Positions 8,835 to 18,859 of a DNA stretch of 64,000 nucleotides are shown here, piece after piece. The stretch comes from Betaproteobacteria bacterium. GTDB taxonomy: Bacteria; Pseudomonadota; Gammaproteobacteria; Burkholderiales; Rhodocyclaceae. A model generated the notes under the pieces. The model was not told where the DNA came from. It searched no databases and was given only the letters and a program-made list of their open reading frames with translations. Numbering within the stretch: the first letter of the stretch is position 1; every line of letters starts with the position of its first letter. The position numbers and the translations under genes were made by a program. Location: contig WRMF01000010.1 of the NCBI GenBank assembly GCA_009777245.1, positions 19,479-83,478 on the forward strand, in the 5' to 3' direction.

Positions 8835-11800
8835 ATGAACCGCTTTTTCCGCCGTATGTCTTTGCCGCAAAAGACGATTCTTGGGCTGGCAGTAGCCCTG
8901 TTCCCCGGCCTTGCGCTGCCGCAGGCCACGCCCGATTTCGAAATCGCCCAACGCCCGATAACAGCGGGGGTAGTTGTCGCGCCCAACCTCGTCTACATTC
9001 ATGACGACTCCAGTTCGATGTCTTGGACGTTCATGCCGGATGCTTCCACGGGTTCGCATGGCTCCATCATCACGGTGAACACGAGCCTTACGTTTGGAAA
9101 CTCCCAAGCCTCGCATAACATGTATTCCTCGACCTGGAACACGGTTTTCTACGATCCGCAGATGATCTACCAGCCGCCCTTGATGTGGCGGGATCATAAG
9201 ATTGTTCGCATGCCGAACAGCGATACCCTGTCTACCTTCCCGCAAGTTCGCAGAAACGGGTATCCCACGCGGTCTTATTCTTCGACAACACTTGCTCAGA
9301 ATCAGACGACTGCCGCGCTTGCCGCTCTTAATATAGGGAACACCACAAACGATACCTTGAACGTAGGCATACAGTCAGTGCAAGACACCTTTACGTCCGG
9401 CAACATCGGTTCTGGCACTTTGGAGCCTGATAATCAATTGCGCTCTGCCATCTACTATGCCTATGTGCCCGGGTTCCATTCCATGCGAGATAACCCGGAT
9501 TTCGATCCCGCAACGCTGGAATCAGATCAGCGAAACTACGAGCACTGGGCTTTCCGGCAAGCGACTGCCGGCGCGTTCTTCAGAACCAATAACAGCAATG
9601 CGACTCTTTTGAACCGCACTGCCGACCCTAACCGGAGAATCGTGGTATCCCGCGCCTGTCCGCAGGTGTTTTCCGATGTGCCGGAGTCAAGGGAATATTA
9701 TGGCCATGCGCATGGAACCTGCCGGGTCACGTACCGGAGCGAGGGCGTTACCAGCACTACCGGCGCGGTCAGCAATTTTACCGCAAGTCTGCCCTCGACC
9801 AATTCGTACCATGGTCGCCCCTGGTGCATCCGCTCGAACGGTTTCAACTACCGGACGGATGGCAACAACAACTTTGGCTGCGCTAGCACGTCCGTAGGCC
9901 AGGCAACATCCATGACAGGAGCGGTATCGTGTAGTAGTCATGGCAGTATGACCCCGCTGGCCTGGCAGCCTTATGGCAATGATGCCGCCGCCACCACGAC
10001 GGGGACATCCTCGAACGTTCCTTTGCACCTCACCTGCCATGCAGGAAGGCATGTGATCGGGGACTCGACCGGCAAGGGGTATTACAACTCTGCTGTAGAC
10101 CTTGATGACAACTATGTCTCTTACTTCGAGTATTCAGGGCAAATCACGGGAGCGACTTCAGCCACGGGTAGTCCTGTCACCGATGCTGCGGCAAATTGCA
10201 ATGCGGCTACGGGCAACCCCGGCGTTTGCAGAAACCTGTACGGCCCCGAGCAGTCCCCGCTGTATCTGGTTACGCACTATATCGGCGATGACGGCGAATT
10301 GATTGAATTGGATCAGCCTACTCGGCGCACGGTCAGGCAGGAAATCCGCAACTTCATGAACTGGTACTCCTACTACCGGAACCGCAACATGGCGGCAAAG
10401 GTGGGCATGGCCGAGGCTTTCGCTTTTCTGGTAGACCGGGAAGACACCACCAAGCCCAGCGCCGCCATGAACAATCTGGTAATCCGCCTGGGTTACGACA
10501 CCATCAACTCATCCAGTATGGGACAAGTGGCTCTCGCGAATGCGGATACCGGAAACGAGCAGACTATGACCAACACGTTTGTCAATTTCAGACCGGGGAC
10601 GAATCCCAGCACCAGAATGGGGCCGCATCTCTCCAACAGGGGCGGAATCGGGGTGGTGCCTTTCCTCGATTTTCCGGCTGGCGCGCAAAATCCTGACGGA
10701 ACGCCCAGCCCTTACAGCGAGCAACAGTTTGTCAAGCGCTTTTACGATTGGGTGCTTGGCATGCCCGCCCCCGCCAATACGCAGCTGACCACTTCCATGA
10801 TAGCGGCGGGCGAGTACTACAGGACTGATCGTCCGTGGATGGATTATCCCCCTGTGAGAACTACCGACGCGGGTAGCGGCAATGCAAACACGTCCACCTG
10901 CCGCCGCTCGTTCACGATTCTTATGACGGACGGCTACAATTCGCAGCAGAACCGTTCAGGCTGCACGTCCGGCGCGGTCGGCGCGCATAGCTGCACGCCC
11001 GGCGCGGAAGTCCAGTGGCGTGACGGCACAGTGCGCCCGACCTACACGCCAAGGGCGCCTTTTAACACCAACATGAGCGGCACCTTGGGGGATTGGGCCT
11101 TGTACTACTGGAAGACCGACTTGAGACCCGGCATGACTGACGAAATTGTGCCGACGTCGCGCCATCCGATCTACAGAAAAAACGAGGCGTTCTGGCAGCA
11201 CATGCAGACTTTCACCCTTGGTTTTGGCGTGCAGGGCACTCTTTCCGCCACAGAATTGAAATCTCACCTTGCCAATCCCAATGTTTGGGATCCGGATACA
11301 GGCGCATGGAGCGGCTCCCCGATAGCGTGGAATTTTACGACGACCGGCCAACCCAACAAGGTTGACGAGTTGTTCCACGCCGGCATCGCCGGGCGCGGCG
11401 ACTTTTTCGACACGACGAACGCCAGGGAGTTCGCAGACGCCTTGCGGGAGATGCTGATGTCCATGACCGGCGAAGGAGGCGGCTCCAAGAACTTCGCAGG
11501 CTCGGGCGGGCAGGGGGCGGAAGAATGGTATGTGAACGTCACTACCAATTACGAACCCGAAAACTGGACCGGCGAGGTTTATGCTCATGGTGTGTGCTCT
11601 CCGCCGTTCATCGGTTGGGAACTGGTCGAAGGCCCCGGCAGCACCTCAAGGTGCTCCAGCAAGCTCTACGGCGCGCCGCTGAAGCAGCCGGTATGGTCAG
11701 CCTCGGAGAGGTTGAACGATCAGTATTTTTACCTGAACAACAGCAGCTGGAACGCTCGCAAGGTGTATACCTGGGGCAACGACTCCGGCGAGTCGTTTCA

Positions 11801-13739
11801 CCAAAGCCACATCCCTGCTTCCTCCTTGGGTACGAATCCCTTCAACAATGTTAATCAGCACCAGAAAGCCGTGTACGACTATTTGCTGGGCGACCGGCAA
11901 AATGAAGTCAGGAGGGGCGGGATGTTCCGCGACCGGGATTCATTGCTGGCCGACATCATCAATCCCATGCCCTACCTTCTGGGCTACTACCAGCACAATG
12001 ACTACGGCTACGGCTCGCTGGAGTGCGATTCGGGCGGCAACCTGATTCAGTTGCCGGCGGGCATCGTAAGCGACAGAACCGCCGCCTGCGAACCCGAGGA
12101 GGCGACTTTCCTCACGGCTGCGGAAATCAACAGTTATCGGCAGCGCGTCATCGGCTTCAGGGATAACGGCAGACAGGCGGTTGTTTTTGCGGCCGCGAAC
12201 GGCGGCATGCTGCATGCCTTTGTCGGCGGGTTGGAACCTACGGGAAATGGTCTGCAGCCCGGAGAAGAGTTGTTCGCCTATGTGCCGGCGTCGCTGCGTA
12301 GCCAACTGGTACGGCTCACCGAGCCGGGATACGCGCACCAGTATTACGTGGATGGAGCGCCGTGGGTGGGCGATATCCTCCTGAACGGCAACTGGACCTC
12401 GGTATTGGTAGGCTCCACCGGGCGCGGCAAGACCTCGGATGACCGCATCCAGCGCGGCAGCTTCTTCGCGCTGAATGTGGAGAATCCGGAAAACTTCAAT
12501 CAAGGCCACGTGCTCTGGGAATTCACCCATGACGATCTCGGCGCTCCGGTGGATATAGACCCTGTTATCGTCGCAGTACCCCAGGGCGGAAACAACCGCA
12601 ACTTTGCGGCGGTCTTCGGCAACGGTTACAACAGCGCGAACGGGCGCGCCGGACTCTTCGTCGTCCCGCTGGATCAGGGCGGTCATAACCGCGCCCTGTT
12701 CTACCCTGTTCCCGAGAACGGTCTTCCCAATGGTTTAGGCTCTCCCTACCTTCTGGATCTCACCAGCAATGGCATGATGGATCTTGCCTATGCCGGGGAT
12801 GCGCAAGGAAACATGTGGAAGTTCGACCTGAGAACCGGCGGCGTGGAGCTGTTGCTTGCGGCCAGGGACGATAGAGGCGTTCCGCAACCCATCGTCGCGC
12901 CGCCCAGCGTTGTTTGCGTTGAGCATGCGCGCGCCGGCAACAGGACAGACTGCCTGGATGGGTACCAGCTTGTCGCGGGTACCGGCAAGTACTTTGAGGA
13001 TACGGATTTCACCAGTCCGCAGACGCAGTCCATCTACGGCGTGCGCCTGAACCGGGCCGGCGGGGCGATAAACCCGACAGGAGGCGTGGCGACCGGCTAC
13101 GTTGCCCACCGCGACAACATGCAGGTACGGGTGTATGACGGCAATCATCCTAGAGATGACGATTTCTATCGGGAGACCACAACAGACCTGACATTCACCG
13201 CGCAGGCATGGAAGCTGGATCAGGGTACGGACATTGACAAAAACCCCGATGTGGATTACCCCAATCAAACCGGGTACGTGATTGACCTGACCGGCACGCA
13301 GAGCAATCCCATGGGAATTGCGCTGATGCGCGCGCAAGGCACGGTGCTTGTCCCCAGGACAAGGGATTTCCTGATGCCCATCACCTTGCCGTCCAGCGAG
13401 ACCTGCACCGGCGACCAGGGCGGCGGATTCGCCGAGTTCAACTACGAGCAAGGCACCTGGATCAGAAGCTCGATGTTCAGGAGAATCGAGCATGGATCCA
13501 ATATCTGGATTCATCAGGGCGCCGCCGGATCCGAGGTCAATCGGGACAGCAAGTACGTTCTTGGCACTGTCATGGAAGTCAGGCCAGACGGCTCAAGGGG
13601 GCTTGTGTTCAACACGGTGGGCGGCGCGCGTTATGGCTCCGGCAGACATGAGCGTCAGCAGGTGGTCAATATACCTGACCCTCACCAGATTTTTACTCCC
13701 ACCCGCGCCGGACGCCAGTCCTGGCGGCAGATTCGGTAA
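8835..13739 (+). CDS. pilY1: PilY1-type type IV pilus tip/biogenesis protein, copy A
   Basis: 1634 residues with a signal peptide (helix ending LFPGLALPQA). PilY1/PilC proteins act at the pilus tip in adhesion and control pilus extension. The N-terminal half is a von Willebrand A-like domain: MIDAS D57-D-S-S-S61 (IHDDSSSM) and a later ILMTDGYNS. The C-terminal half is the PilY1 beta-propeller (VVFAAANGGMLHAF; YAGDAQGNMWKFDLR). The calcium-binding-type loop at residues ~1308-1316 (DLTSNGMMD) lacks the acidic third position. The end is RAGRQSWRQIR. The ATG at 8835 is preferred over an upstream in-frame start because AAGGAG precedes it. No minor pilins adjoin. Confidence 0.92.
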   Translation: MNRFFRRMSLPQKTILGLAVALFPGLALPQATPDFEIAQRPITAGVVVAPNLVYIHDDSSSMSWTFMPDASTGSHGSIITVNTSLTFGNSQASHNMYSSTWNTVFYDPQMIYQPPLMWRDHKIVRMPNSDTLSTFPQVRRNGYPTRSYSSTTLAQNQTTAALAALNIGNTTNDTLNVGIQSVQDTFTSGNIGSGTLEPDNQLRSAIYYAYVPGFHSMRDNPDFDPATLESDQRNYEHWAFRQATAGAFFRTNNSNATLLNRTADPNRRIVVSRACPQVFSDVPESREYYGHAHGTCRVTYRSEGVTSTTGAVSNFTASLPSTNSYHGRPWCIRSNGFNYRTDGNNNFGCASTSVGQATSMTGAVSCSSHGSMTPLAWQPYGNDAAATTTGTSSNVPLHLTCHAGRHVIGDSTGKGYYNSAVDLDDNYVSYFEYSGQITGATSATGSPVTDAAANCNAATGNPGVCRNLYGPEQSPLYLVTHYIGDDGELIELDQPTRRTVRQEIRNFMNWYSYYRNRNMAAKVGMAEAFAFLVDREDTTKPSAAMNNLVIRLGYDTINSSSMGQVALANADTGNEQTMTNTFVNFRPGTNPSTRMGPHLSNRGGIGVVPFLDFPAGAQNPDGTPSPYSEQQFVKRFYDWVLGMPAPANTQLTTSMIAAGEYYRTDRPWMDYPPVRTTDAGSGNANTSTCRRSFTILMTDGYNSQQNRSGCTSGAVGAHSCTPGAEVQWRDGTVRPTYTPRAPFNTNMSGTLGDWALYYWKTDLRPGMTDEIVPTSRHPIYRKNEAFWQHMQTFTLGFGVQGTLSATELKSHLANPNVWDPDTGAWSGSPIAWNFTTTGQPNKVDELFHAGIAGRGDFFDTTNAREFADALREMLMSMTGEGGGSKNFAGSGGQGAEEWYVNVTTNYEPENWTGEVYAHGVCSPPFIGWELVEGPGSTSRCSSKLYGAPLKQPVWSASERLNDQYFYLNNSSWNARKVYTWGNDSGESFHQSHIPASSLGTNPFNNVNQHQKAVYDYLLGDRQNEVRRGGMFRDRDSLLADIINPMPYLLGYYQHNDYGYGSLECDSGGNLIQLPAGIVSDRTAACEPEEATFLTAAEINSYRQRVIGFRDNGRQAVVFAAANGGMLHAFVGGLEPTGNGLQPGEELFAYVPASLRSQLVRLTEPGYAHQYYVDGAPWVGDILLNGNWTSVLVGSTGRGKTSDDRIQRGSFFALNVENPENFNQGHVLWEFTHDDLGAPVDIDPVIVAVPQGGNNRNFAAVFGNGYNSANGRAGLFVVPLDQGGHNRALFYPVPENGLPNGLGSPYLLDLTSNGMMDLAYAGDAQGNMWKFDLRTGGVELLLAARDDRGVPQPIVAPPSVVCVEHARAGNRTDCLDGYQLVAGTGKYFEDTDFTSPQTQSIYGVRLNRAGGAINPTGGVATGYVAHRDNMQVRVYDGNHPRDDDFYRETTTDLTFTAQAWKLDQGTDIDKNPDVDYPNQTGYVIDLTGTQSNPMGIALMRAQGTVLVPRTRDFLMPITLPSSETCTGDQGGGFAEFNYEQGTWIRSSMFRRIEHGSNIWIHQGAAGSEVNRDSKYVLGTVMEVRPDGSRGLVFNTVGGARYGSGRHERQQVVNIPDPHQIFTPTRAGRQSWRQIR

Positions 13740-13769
13740 GCCGTCGCTTGACGCGACTGGACGCGAACG

Positions 13770-13801
13770 CCGGGGCAGGAAATACCTGCCCCGGTTTTTT
13801 T
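13770..13801 (+). terminator. Rho-independent terminator after first pilY1
   Basis: Perfect 10-bp stem CCGGGGCAGG/CCTGCCCCGG with an AAATA loop and seven T. It lies 31 bases past the pilY1 stop. Confidence 0.92.
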
Positions 13802-13821
13802 GCCGCCTTGGTCAAGACCTA

Positions 13822-13852
13822 TATAGTAGCTCGTGCAAATAAAAGGACATTC
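13822..13852 (+). repeat. TATAGTAGCT-family short repeat
   Basis: TATAGTAGCTCGTGCAAATA followed by AAAGGACATTCG. It matches similar sequences at 532-562 (reverse strand) and 60623-60653. It abuts the larger repeat that starts at 13879. Confidence 0.5.
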
Positions 13853-13878
13853 GTTCAGCAGCGAAAAGAAGCGCCATC

Positions 13879-14147
13879 TATAGTGCTTTTTGCAAATAAC
13901 GCGACTGTCAAATGCAGCCGATCTTGCGCACAGGCTATAACCCAACAGTCATTCCCGCGAAGGCGGGAATCCAGTACGGCGTGGCAGCAAAGACAAGTTG
14001 CCAAGGCAGGAGCGGCATTCCCATAAGGAAACGCCGGTGGAACGGAAAGGCTTGTCTGGATTCCCGCCTTCGCGGGAATGACGATTGATTGAGCGCGGGA
14101 GCAAAGCGCTCTCCTTAGCAGTCGCGCTATTTACAAAAAGCGTTATA
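13879..14147. repeat. Correia-like element with nested ATTCCCGC-hairpin unit
   Basis: The left end is TATAGTGCTTTTTGCAAATA and the right end is its imperfect inverse ending at 14147. Inside, two hairpins face each other: ATTCCCGCGAAGGCGGGAAT at 13951-13970 and ATTCCCGCCTTCGCGGGAAT at 14060-14079. They flank an ~89-bp core that recurs (reverse orientation) at 52232-52326. It is a composite of two repeat families. Confidence 0.75.
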
Positions 14148-14222
14148 TTTATCAGGGAGATCGACACAAGATTGCCAAATTGCTGCATTATTTAACTTCT
14201 TTTGTTTTCATCCAAGGCGATT

Positions 14223-15476
14223 ATGTCGGGGCTTTCTTTTGTGATTTTGCGGCAGTTGGCGCTAGCCGGCATTCTGGGCTGCCTTCTGGTCGGCGTCGGG
14301 TTCAATTTGATTGAGGAGCGCGGGATAAATGATTTCCTCCTGGCGCTCACTACGCCGCAGTCGGAAGACCTGGTCGACGCGAACGCCGGAGAACAGGATA
14401 TTTACAAGATTATGCTGGAGGCGGTGCACAGGCGCAGCGTCATCGCGCAGGTTTTCGACAATGAATGGAATCCGCGAGGAGAAACAGCAGACCCGCGCCA
14501 TGACTCCCTGCGCCCCATGCTGGAAGGCAGGACGCAAACTTTCCCGCGCGACGCGGGGCGGCATAAACACATTATTCGCATCGGCGAGGCTATAGTCGTC
14601 CAGATTCAGATTCCGGTTTTCGACGCAGATGAGGCGCAGGCGGGCTTCCTGAGCGGAGCTTTTGTCGTACCCGGGCGAATCAGCGAACAACTGCAGCAAC
14701 ATTTCCGTTATGCCATGCTGGCGGTTGTGGCAGCAGTATTGCTGACGGCGGTTTTGCTCTATCCGATGATTCTTGCGTTAAACCGCCAGGTGTTGCAGAC
14801 TTCGCACCAAATCATGCGCGGCAATCTGGAAATGGCGGTGACGTTAGGCACGGCGATTGCCAAGCGCGATTCCGACACGGGCAGCCACAATTACCGCGTC
14901 TGTTTTTACGCCCTGCGATTGGGCGAAGCGGTAAAACTCAATGCTGCGGATATACGCCGCCTTATCATCGGCTCGTTTTTTCACGATATCGGCAAAATCG
15001 GCATCAGCGATACGATATTGCTGAAACCGGGAAAACTTGACGACGAGGAGTTCGCGGCGATCAAACAACATGTTTCGCTCGGCCTGGAAATTACCCGTTC
15101 CTCGGAATGGCTGCGCTCCGGCAGCGATGTCATCGAATTCCATCATGAAAAGTTTAACGGCAGCGGCTATTTGAAGCAGTTGCGCGGCGAGGAAATTCCG
15201 CTTCTGGCGCGGATTTTTGCCATCGTCGACGTATTTGACGCGCTGGCCTCAAGGCGTCCATACAAGGAAGCGATGTCGAGCGAGGAAGCTATCGCTCTGG
15301 TGCGGGAAGGCGCGGGCAGCCATTTCGACCCGCGTCTGGTTGATATTTTCGCAGGCATGGCGACGCGTCTGCATACTGAGGTCGCCAATCTTGGCGAAAA
15401 GCAGTTGGGCAATATGCTGTTGCAGAAAATTTCATACTACTTCCTGATGCCGGACAAAGTGCCGCTGATGCCTTAG
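14223..15476 (+). CDS. Membrane HD-GYP domain protein with variant GYL motif
   Basis: 417 residues. One N-terminal helix (~10-30), a ~120-residue periplasmic sensor region, a second helix (~165-190), then an HD-GYP domain. HD-GYP enzymes hydrolyse cyclic-di-GMP. The HD pair (FFHDIGKIGISD) and helix HHEKFNGSGY are present, but the GYP triad reads GYL. FDALASRRPYKEAM follows normally. The ATG at 14223 is preferred to an upstream TTG. The altered motif may weaken activity or partner binding; this is inference. A second HD-GYP gene lies downstream. Confidence 0.85.
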   Translation: MSGLSFVILRQLALAGILGCLLVGVGFNLIEERGINDFLLALTTPQSEDLVDANAGEQDIYKIMLEAVHRRSVIAQVFDNEWNPRGETADPRHDSLRPMLEGRTQTFPRDAGRHKHIIRIGEAIVVQIQIPVFDADEAQAGFLSGAFVVPGRISEQLQQHFRYAMLAVVAAVLLTAVLLYPMILALNRQVLQTSHQIMRGNLEMAVTLGTAIAKRDSDTGSHNYRVCFYALRLGEAVKLNAADIRRLIIGSFFHDIGKIGISDTILLKPGKLDDEEFAAIKQHVSLGLEITRSSEWLRSGSDVIEFHHEKFNGSGYLKQLRGEEIPLLARIFAIVDVFDALASRRPYKEAMSSEEAIALVREGAGSHFDPRLVDIFAGMATRLHTEVANLGEKQLGNMLLQKISYYFLMPDKVPLMP

Positions 15477-15530
15477 AGCGGTTTTGATTTTAAGCGCAAC
15501 ACATTTTCGCTTCTTCTCTGCCCGCTCGTC

Positions 15531-15670
15531 ATTCCGGCGAAGGTGGGAATACAGCACATAGCCAAAAGCCAGGTTCGGCATCCAAAACTACTCGGGACGG
15601 TGACGACATTTCCATGCAGAAACGACGCAGGAACGGAAGTGCATTTCTGGATTCCCGCCTTCGCGGGAAT
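15531..15670. repeat. ATTCC-hairpin-flanked ~130-bp unit
   Basis: Bounded by ATTCCGGCGAAGGTGGGAAT (15531-15550, decayed) and ATTCCCGCCTTCGCGGGAAT (15651-15670). The reverse complement of the core starts CCAGAAATGCACTTCCGTTC, close to the core starting at 52232. Non-coding. Confidence 0.65.
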
Positions 15671-15738
15671 GACAGATAAGTTACTGCCTGTGCATGAATG
15701 ACCAGGTCGCATACGCTGGAACCCGGAATGTGTCCATT

Positions 15739-15897
15739 TACAGCACTTTCCTTTAATAAAGCGTCAGTCAAATGATGTGCGGGAGAGGCAGAATACCCGC
15801 ATCCTCTCTCCCGCTTGCGGGAGAGGGTGGCCGTAGGCCGGGAGAGGGGAGTAAAGCGCACTCCCCGACCGTCTCGTTATTTGCGGAAAATACTATA
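15739..15897. repeat. Correia-like inverted-repeat element with CTCTCCCGC hairpin
   Basis: The decayed left end (TACAGCACTTTCCTTTAATA) and the good right end (GTTATTTGCGGAAAATACTATA, split at 15876-15897) enclose CTCTCCCGCTTGCGGGAGAG and related palindromes. Non-coding. Confidence 0.7.
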
Positions 15898-15983
15898 AAC
15901 CAAAGCCGTTCCGGCGATGCGCTGCCAATTTTTTCAGAATGCGTCTATGATAAGAATCGGGTCATTGCCTTTATAATGGACAC

Positions 15984-17186
15984 ATGCTGAAAAGAATCAA
16001 TGTTTCCCACGTCAAGATCGGGATGTATATCCATGAATTCTGCGGTTCATGGATCACGCATCCGTTCTGGCGCACCCAGTTTCTCCTGTCCAATCCTGAA
16101 GACCTGCGCCGCATCCGGGAAAGCTCGTTGCGGGAACTCTGGATTGACACGGAGCGCGGGCTGGATGTCGACTCGGGCAAGGCCAACGAGGAAGCCGCAA
16201 AAAGCATTCCGCCCCCGCCCACCTCTGTACGACCGGAGCACAAACCGGCCACGATGCGCGCCGAGATCGAGCGCGCCGCGAAAATCTGCTCCAAGGCGCG
16301 GGAGTCCATTACCTCCATGTTTCAGGAAGCCCGCATGGGACACGCCATTGAACCGGAACAGGCAATACCGCTGGTCAACGAAATTTCAGATTCCGTCATG
16401 CGCAATACGGACGCGCTCCTTAGCCTCGCCCGGCTGAAAACCGCCGACAACTACACTTACATGCACTCCGTCGCCGTTTGCGCCCTGATGATCGCGCTGG
16501 CGCGGCAAATGCAATTTTCCGAAGAAGATGTGCGTAATGCCGGATTGGGCGGGATGATTCATGATATAGGCAAAATGAAGATTCCGCTGGATATACTGAA
16601 CAAAAACGGCAAGCTAACCGACGAAGAATTCACACTCATGAAGCGCCATCCCGGCATGGGCTATGACATCCTGAAAGAAAGCGCCTCGATTCCCGATAGT
16701 GTTCTGGAAGTTTGTCACGCCCACCATGAAAAATTGGACGGAAGCGGCTACCCGCGCAGTTTGCAAGGCGACACGATCAGCCTTTTCGCCCGCATGGGCG
16801 CAATCTGCGACGTTTATGACGCCATTACCTCGCACCGCCCCTACAAGGAAGGCTGGGATCCGGCAGAATCCCTGCACAAAATGTCGAGTTGGAAAGGCCA
16901 CCTCGACATGTACCTGTTTCGCGCCTTCGTGAAAAGCCTGGGCATCTACCCTGTCGGCTCACTGGTTCGGCTAAATTCAGGGCGAATCGGCGTTGTAATC
17001 GAGCAGAACGAATCGCTGCTCGCTCCCAAAATCAAGGTCTTTTTCTCGACGCGCAGTAACTGCCGCATCGCGCCGGAAATCGTAAACCTCGCCCGCGCGG
17101 GCTGCCCGGAAAATATCATTGCCCGCGAAGAACCGGAAAACTGGAATTTCACCGACCTGGAAGACCTCTGGGCCATTCCTGCGTAA
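15984..17186 (+). CDS. HD-GYP domain phosphodiesterase with DUF3391-type N-terminus
   Basis: 400 residues, soluble. The N-terminal ~110 residues (MLKRINVSHVKIGMYIHEFC; PFWRTQFLLSNPEDLRRIRE) match the DUF3391 domain that commonly precedes HD-GYP. The catalytic domain is complete: YMHSVAVCALMIALAR, MIHDIGKMKIPLDILNKNGK, HHEKLDGSGYPRSLQGD and YDAITSHRPYKEGW. It is predicted to hydrolyse cyclic-di-GMP. It lies in the same direction as the upstream HD-GYP gene but is separated by ~500 bases of repeats, so it is likely transcribed separately. Confidence 0.92.
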   Translation: MLKRINVSHVKIGMYIHEFCGSWITHPFWRTQFLLSNPEDLRRIRESSLRELWIDTERGLDVDSGKANEEAAKSIPPPPTSVRPEHKPATMRAEIERAAKICSKARESITSMFQEARMGHAIEPEQAIPLVNEISDSVMRNTDALLSLARLKTADNYTYMHSVAVCALMIALARQMQFSEEDVRNAGLGGMIHDIGKMKIPLDILNKNGKLTDEEFTLMKRHPGMGYDILKESASIPDSVLEVCHAHHEKLDGSGYPRSLQGDTISLFARMGAICDVYDAITSHRPYKEGWDPAESLHKMSSWKGHLDMYLFRAFVKSLGIYPVGSLVRLNSGRIGVVIEQNESLLAPKIKVFFSTRSNCRIAPEIVNLARAGCPENIIAREEPENWNFTDLEDLWAIPA

Positions 17187-17218
17187 AGCTTGGCGCTCGC
17201 CATGCTCCAGCAAGGCGC

Positions 17219-18859
17219 TCATTCCCATTCGATAGTCGCCGGGGGTTTGCCGGAAATATCAAAGACCACCCGGTTGATGCCATGCGTCTCGTTGATTATG
17301 CGGTTGGATACCCGCGCCAGCAGCTCGTAAGGCAGACGCGCCCAGTGCGCGGTCATGAAATCAGAGGTGACAACGGCGCGTAACGCTACAACATGTTCAT
17401 AGGTGCGCCCATCCCCCATAACGCCTACGCTCTTGACCGGCAGGAAAACCGCGAATGCCTGACTGGTCAGTTCATACCAGCTTTTGCCGATGCCCGCTTC
17501 TTCGCATAGCCCGACTGCGACATCCGAGGCCTCTGCCCTGGTTTGACGCAATTCATCAATGAAAATAGCGTCCGCCTGTCGCAAAAGCTCTGCGTATTCA
17601 GCCTTTACTTCGCCCAGAATCCGCACTCCAAGGCCGGGGCCGGGGAAAGGGTGGCGATAGACTATTTCCCTGGGCAAGCCAAGCGCCACGCCCAATTCGC
17701 GCACCTCGTCCTTGAAAAGCTCTTTCAAGGGTTCCAGGAGTTTCAAACGCATCTCTTCCGGCAGACCTCCCACGTTATGATGGCTTTTGATGGTGTGCGC
17801 CCCCTTTTTGTATTTACCCGCCGACTCGATTATGTCGGGATAAATCGTGCCTTGGGCAAGCCATTTCGCGGCTGGGAGTTTTTTCGCCTCGCGCTGGAAA
17901 ACCTCAATGAATTCCTTGCCGATGATTTTCCGCTTCTGCTCCGGGTCGTCAATTCCGGCGAGCTTCTCCATGAAGTCAGCCATTGCGTTTACGCGAATGA
18001 CACTGACCCCAAGATGACGGGCAAACATGTCCATCACCATGTCTCCCTCGTTCAGGCGCAAAAGGCCGTGATCAACAAACACGCAGGTCAACTGAGCGCC
18101 AATCGCGCGATGAATCAGGGCTGCCGTGACCGAGGAATCCACCCCGCCGGAAAGCCCAAGAACGACCTCTTCCTCGCCGACCTGCTCCCTAATGGAAGCG
18201 ACGGCTTCGCTGATATAGTTCGCCATCACCCAATCAGCATTGCAACCGCAAATCTGACGCGCGAAACGCGCCAGAATCGCGCTTCCCTGCAAGGTATGGG
18301 TAACTTCCGGATGAAACTGAAGGCCATAGAAACGGCGGGATTCGTCCGCCATCCCCGCGATTGGACACGCGGATGTGGCGGCAATCGCGGCAAACCCCGG
18401 CGGCAGGACAGTCACCGCGTCCCCATGACTCATCCAGACCTGCAAAACCTGTTCGTCATCGGCAGAGCCGGAGAGCCTGTCCAGAAGCGCATTCCCCGTT
18501 GTCACTCGCGCTTCCGCGTAGCCGAATTCCCGCGTCTTGCCGGATGCCTCTGCCGTTATCACTTGTCCGCCCAGTTGTGTCGCCATGATCTGCATTCCAT
18601 AGCAAATGCCAAGCACAGGCACACCCAATTCAAATACGGCGGACGGCGCGGATGGCGCGTCAGCCTCGGTTACTGTGCCGGGGCCGCCAGAGAGGATGAC
18701 GCCCTTCGCGCCATAATCGCGGATAAACGCTTCGGAAACATCATAAGGGTGAATCTCGCAAAACACCTTTGCTTCCCGCACCCGGCGGGCGATTAGCTGG
18801 GTGACTTGCGAACCGAAGTCAAGAATGAGAATTTTTTGATGGTTCATGGCGGATTTCAT
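17219..18859 (-). CDS. guaA: GMP synthase (glutamine-hydrolysing)
   Basis: About 546 residues. It converts XMP to GMP. The class I amidotransferase domain has [12 protein letters not shown] (nucleophile Cys) and FHPEVTHT. The ATP-pyrophosphatase domain has [16 protein letters not shown]. The C-terminal dimer domain ends in KPPATIEWE. The start at 18859 overlaps the upstream HNH stop as ATGA, suggesting coupling. An internal ATG at 18847 ([12 protein letters not shown]) gives the more usual N-terminus and is equally possible. It is the last gene of guaB-methyltransferase-endonuclease-guaA. Confidence 0.97.
   Translation of the reverse strand: MKSAMNHQKILILDFGSQVTQLIARRVREAKVFCEIHPYDVSEAFIRDYGAKGVILSGGPGTVTEADAPSAPSAVFELGVPVLGICYGMQIMATQLGGQVITAEASGKTREFGYAEARVTTGNALLDRLSGSADDEQVLQVWMSHGDAVTVLPPGFAAIAATSACPIAGMADESRRFYGLQFHPEVTHTLQGSAILARFARQICGCNADWVMANYISEAVASIREQVGEEEVVLGLSGGVDSSVTAALIHRAIGAQLTCVFVDHGLLRLNEGDMVMDMFARHLGVSVIRVNAMADFMEKLAGIDDPEQKRKIIGKEFIEVFQREAKKLPAAKWLAQGTIYPDIIESAGKYKKGAHTIKSHHNVGGLPEEMRLKLLEPLKELFKDEVRELGVALGLPREIVYRHPFPGPGLGVRILGEVKAEYAELLRQADAIFIDELRQTRAEASDVAVGLCEEAGIGKSWYELTSQAFAVFLPVKSVGVMGDGRTYEHVVALRAVVTSDFMTAHWARLPYELLARVSNRIINETHGINRVVFDISGKPPATIEWE

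Noticed and set aside
17543..18796. 417-codon open frame on the forward strand across guaA
   Set aside because: guaA is complete on the other strand with every catalytic motif; the forward frame is unstructured.
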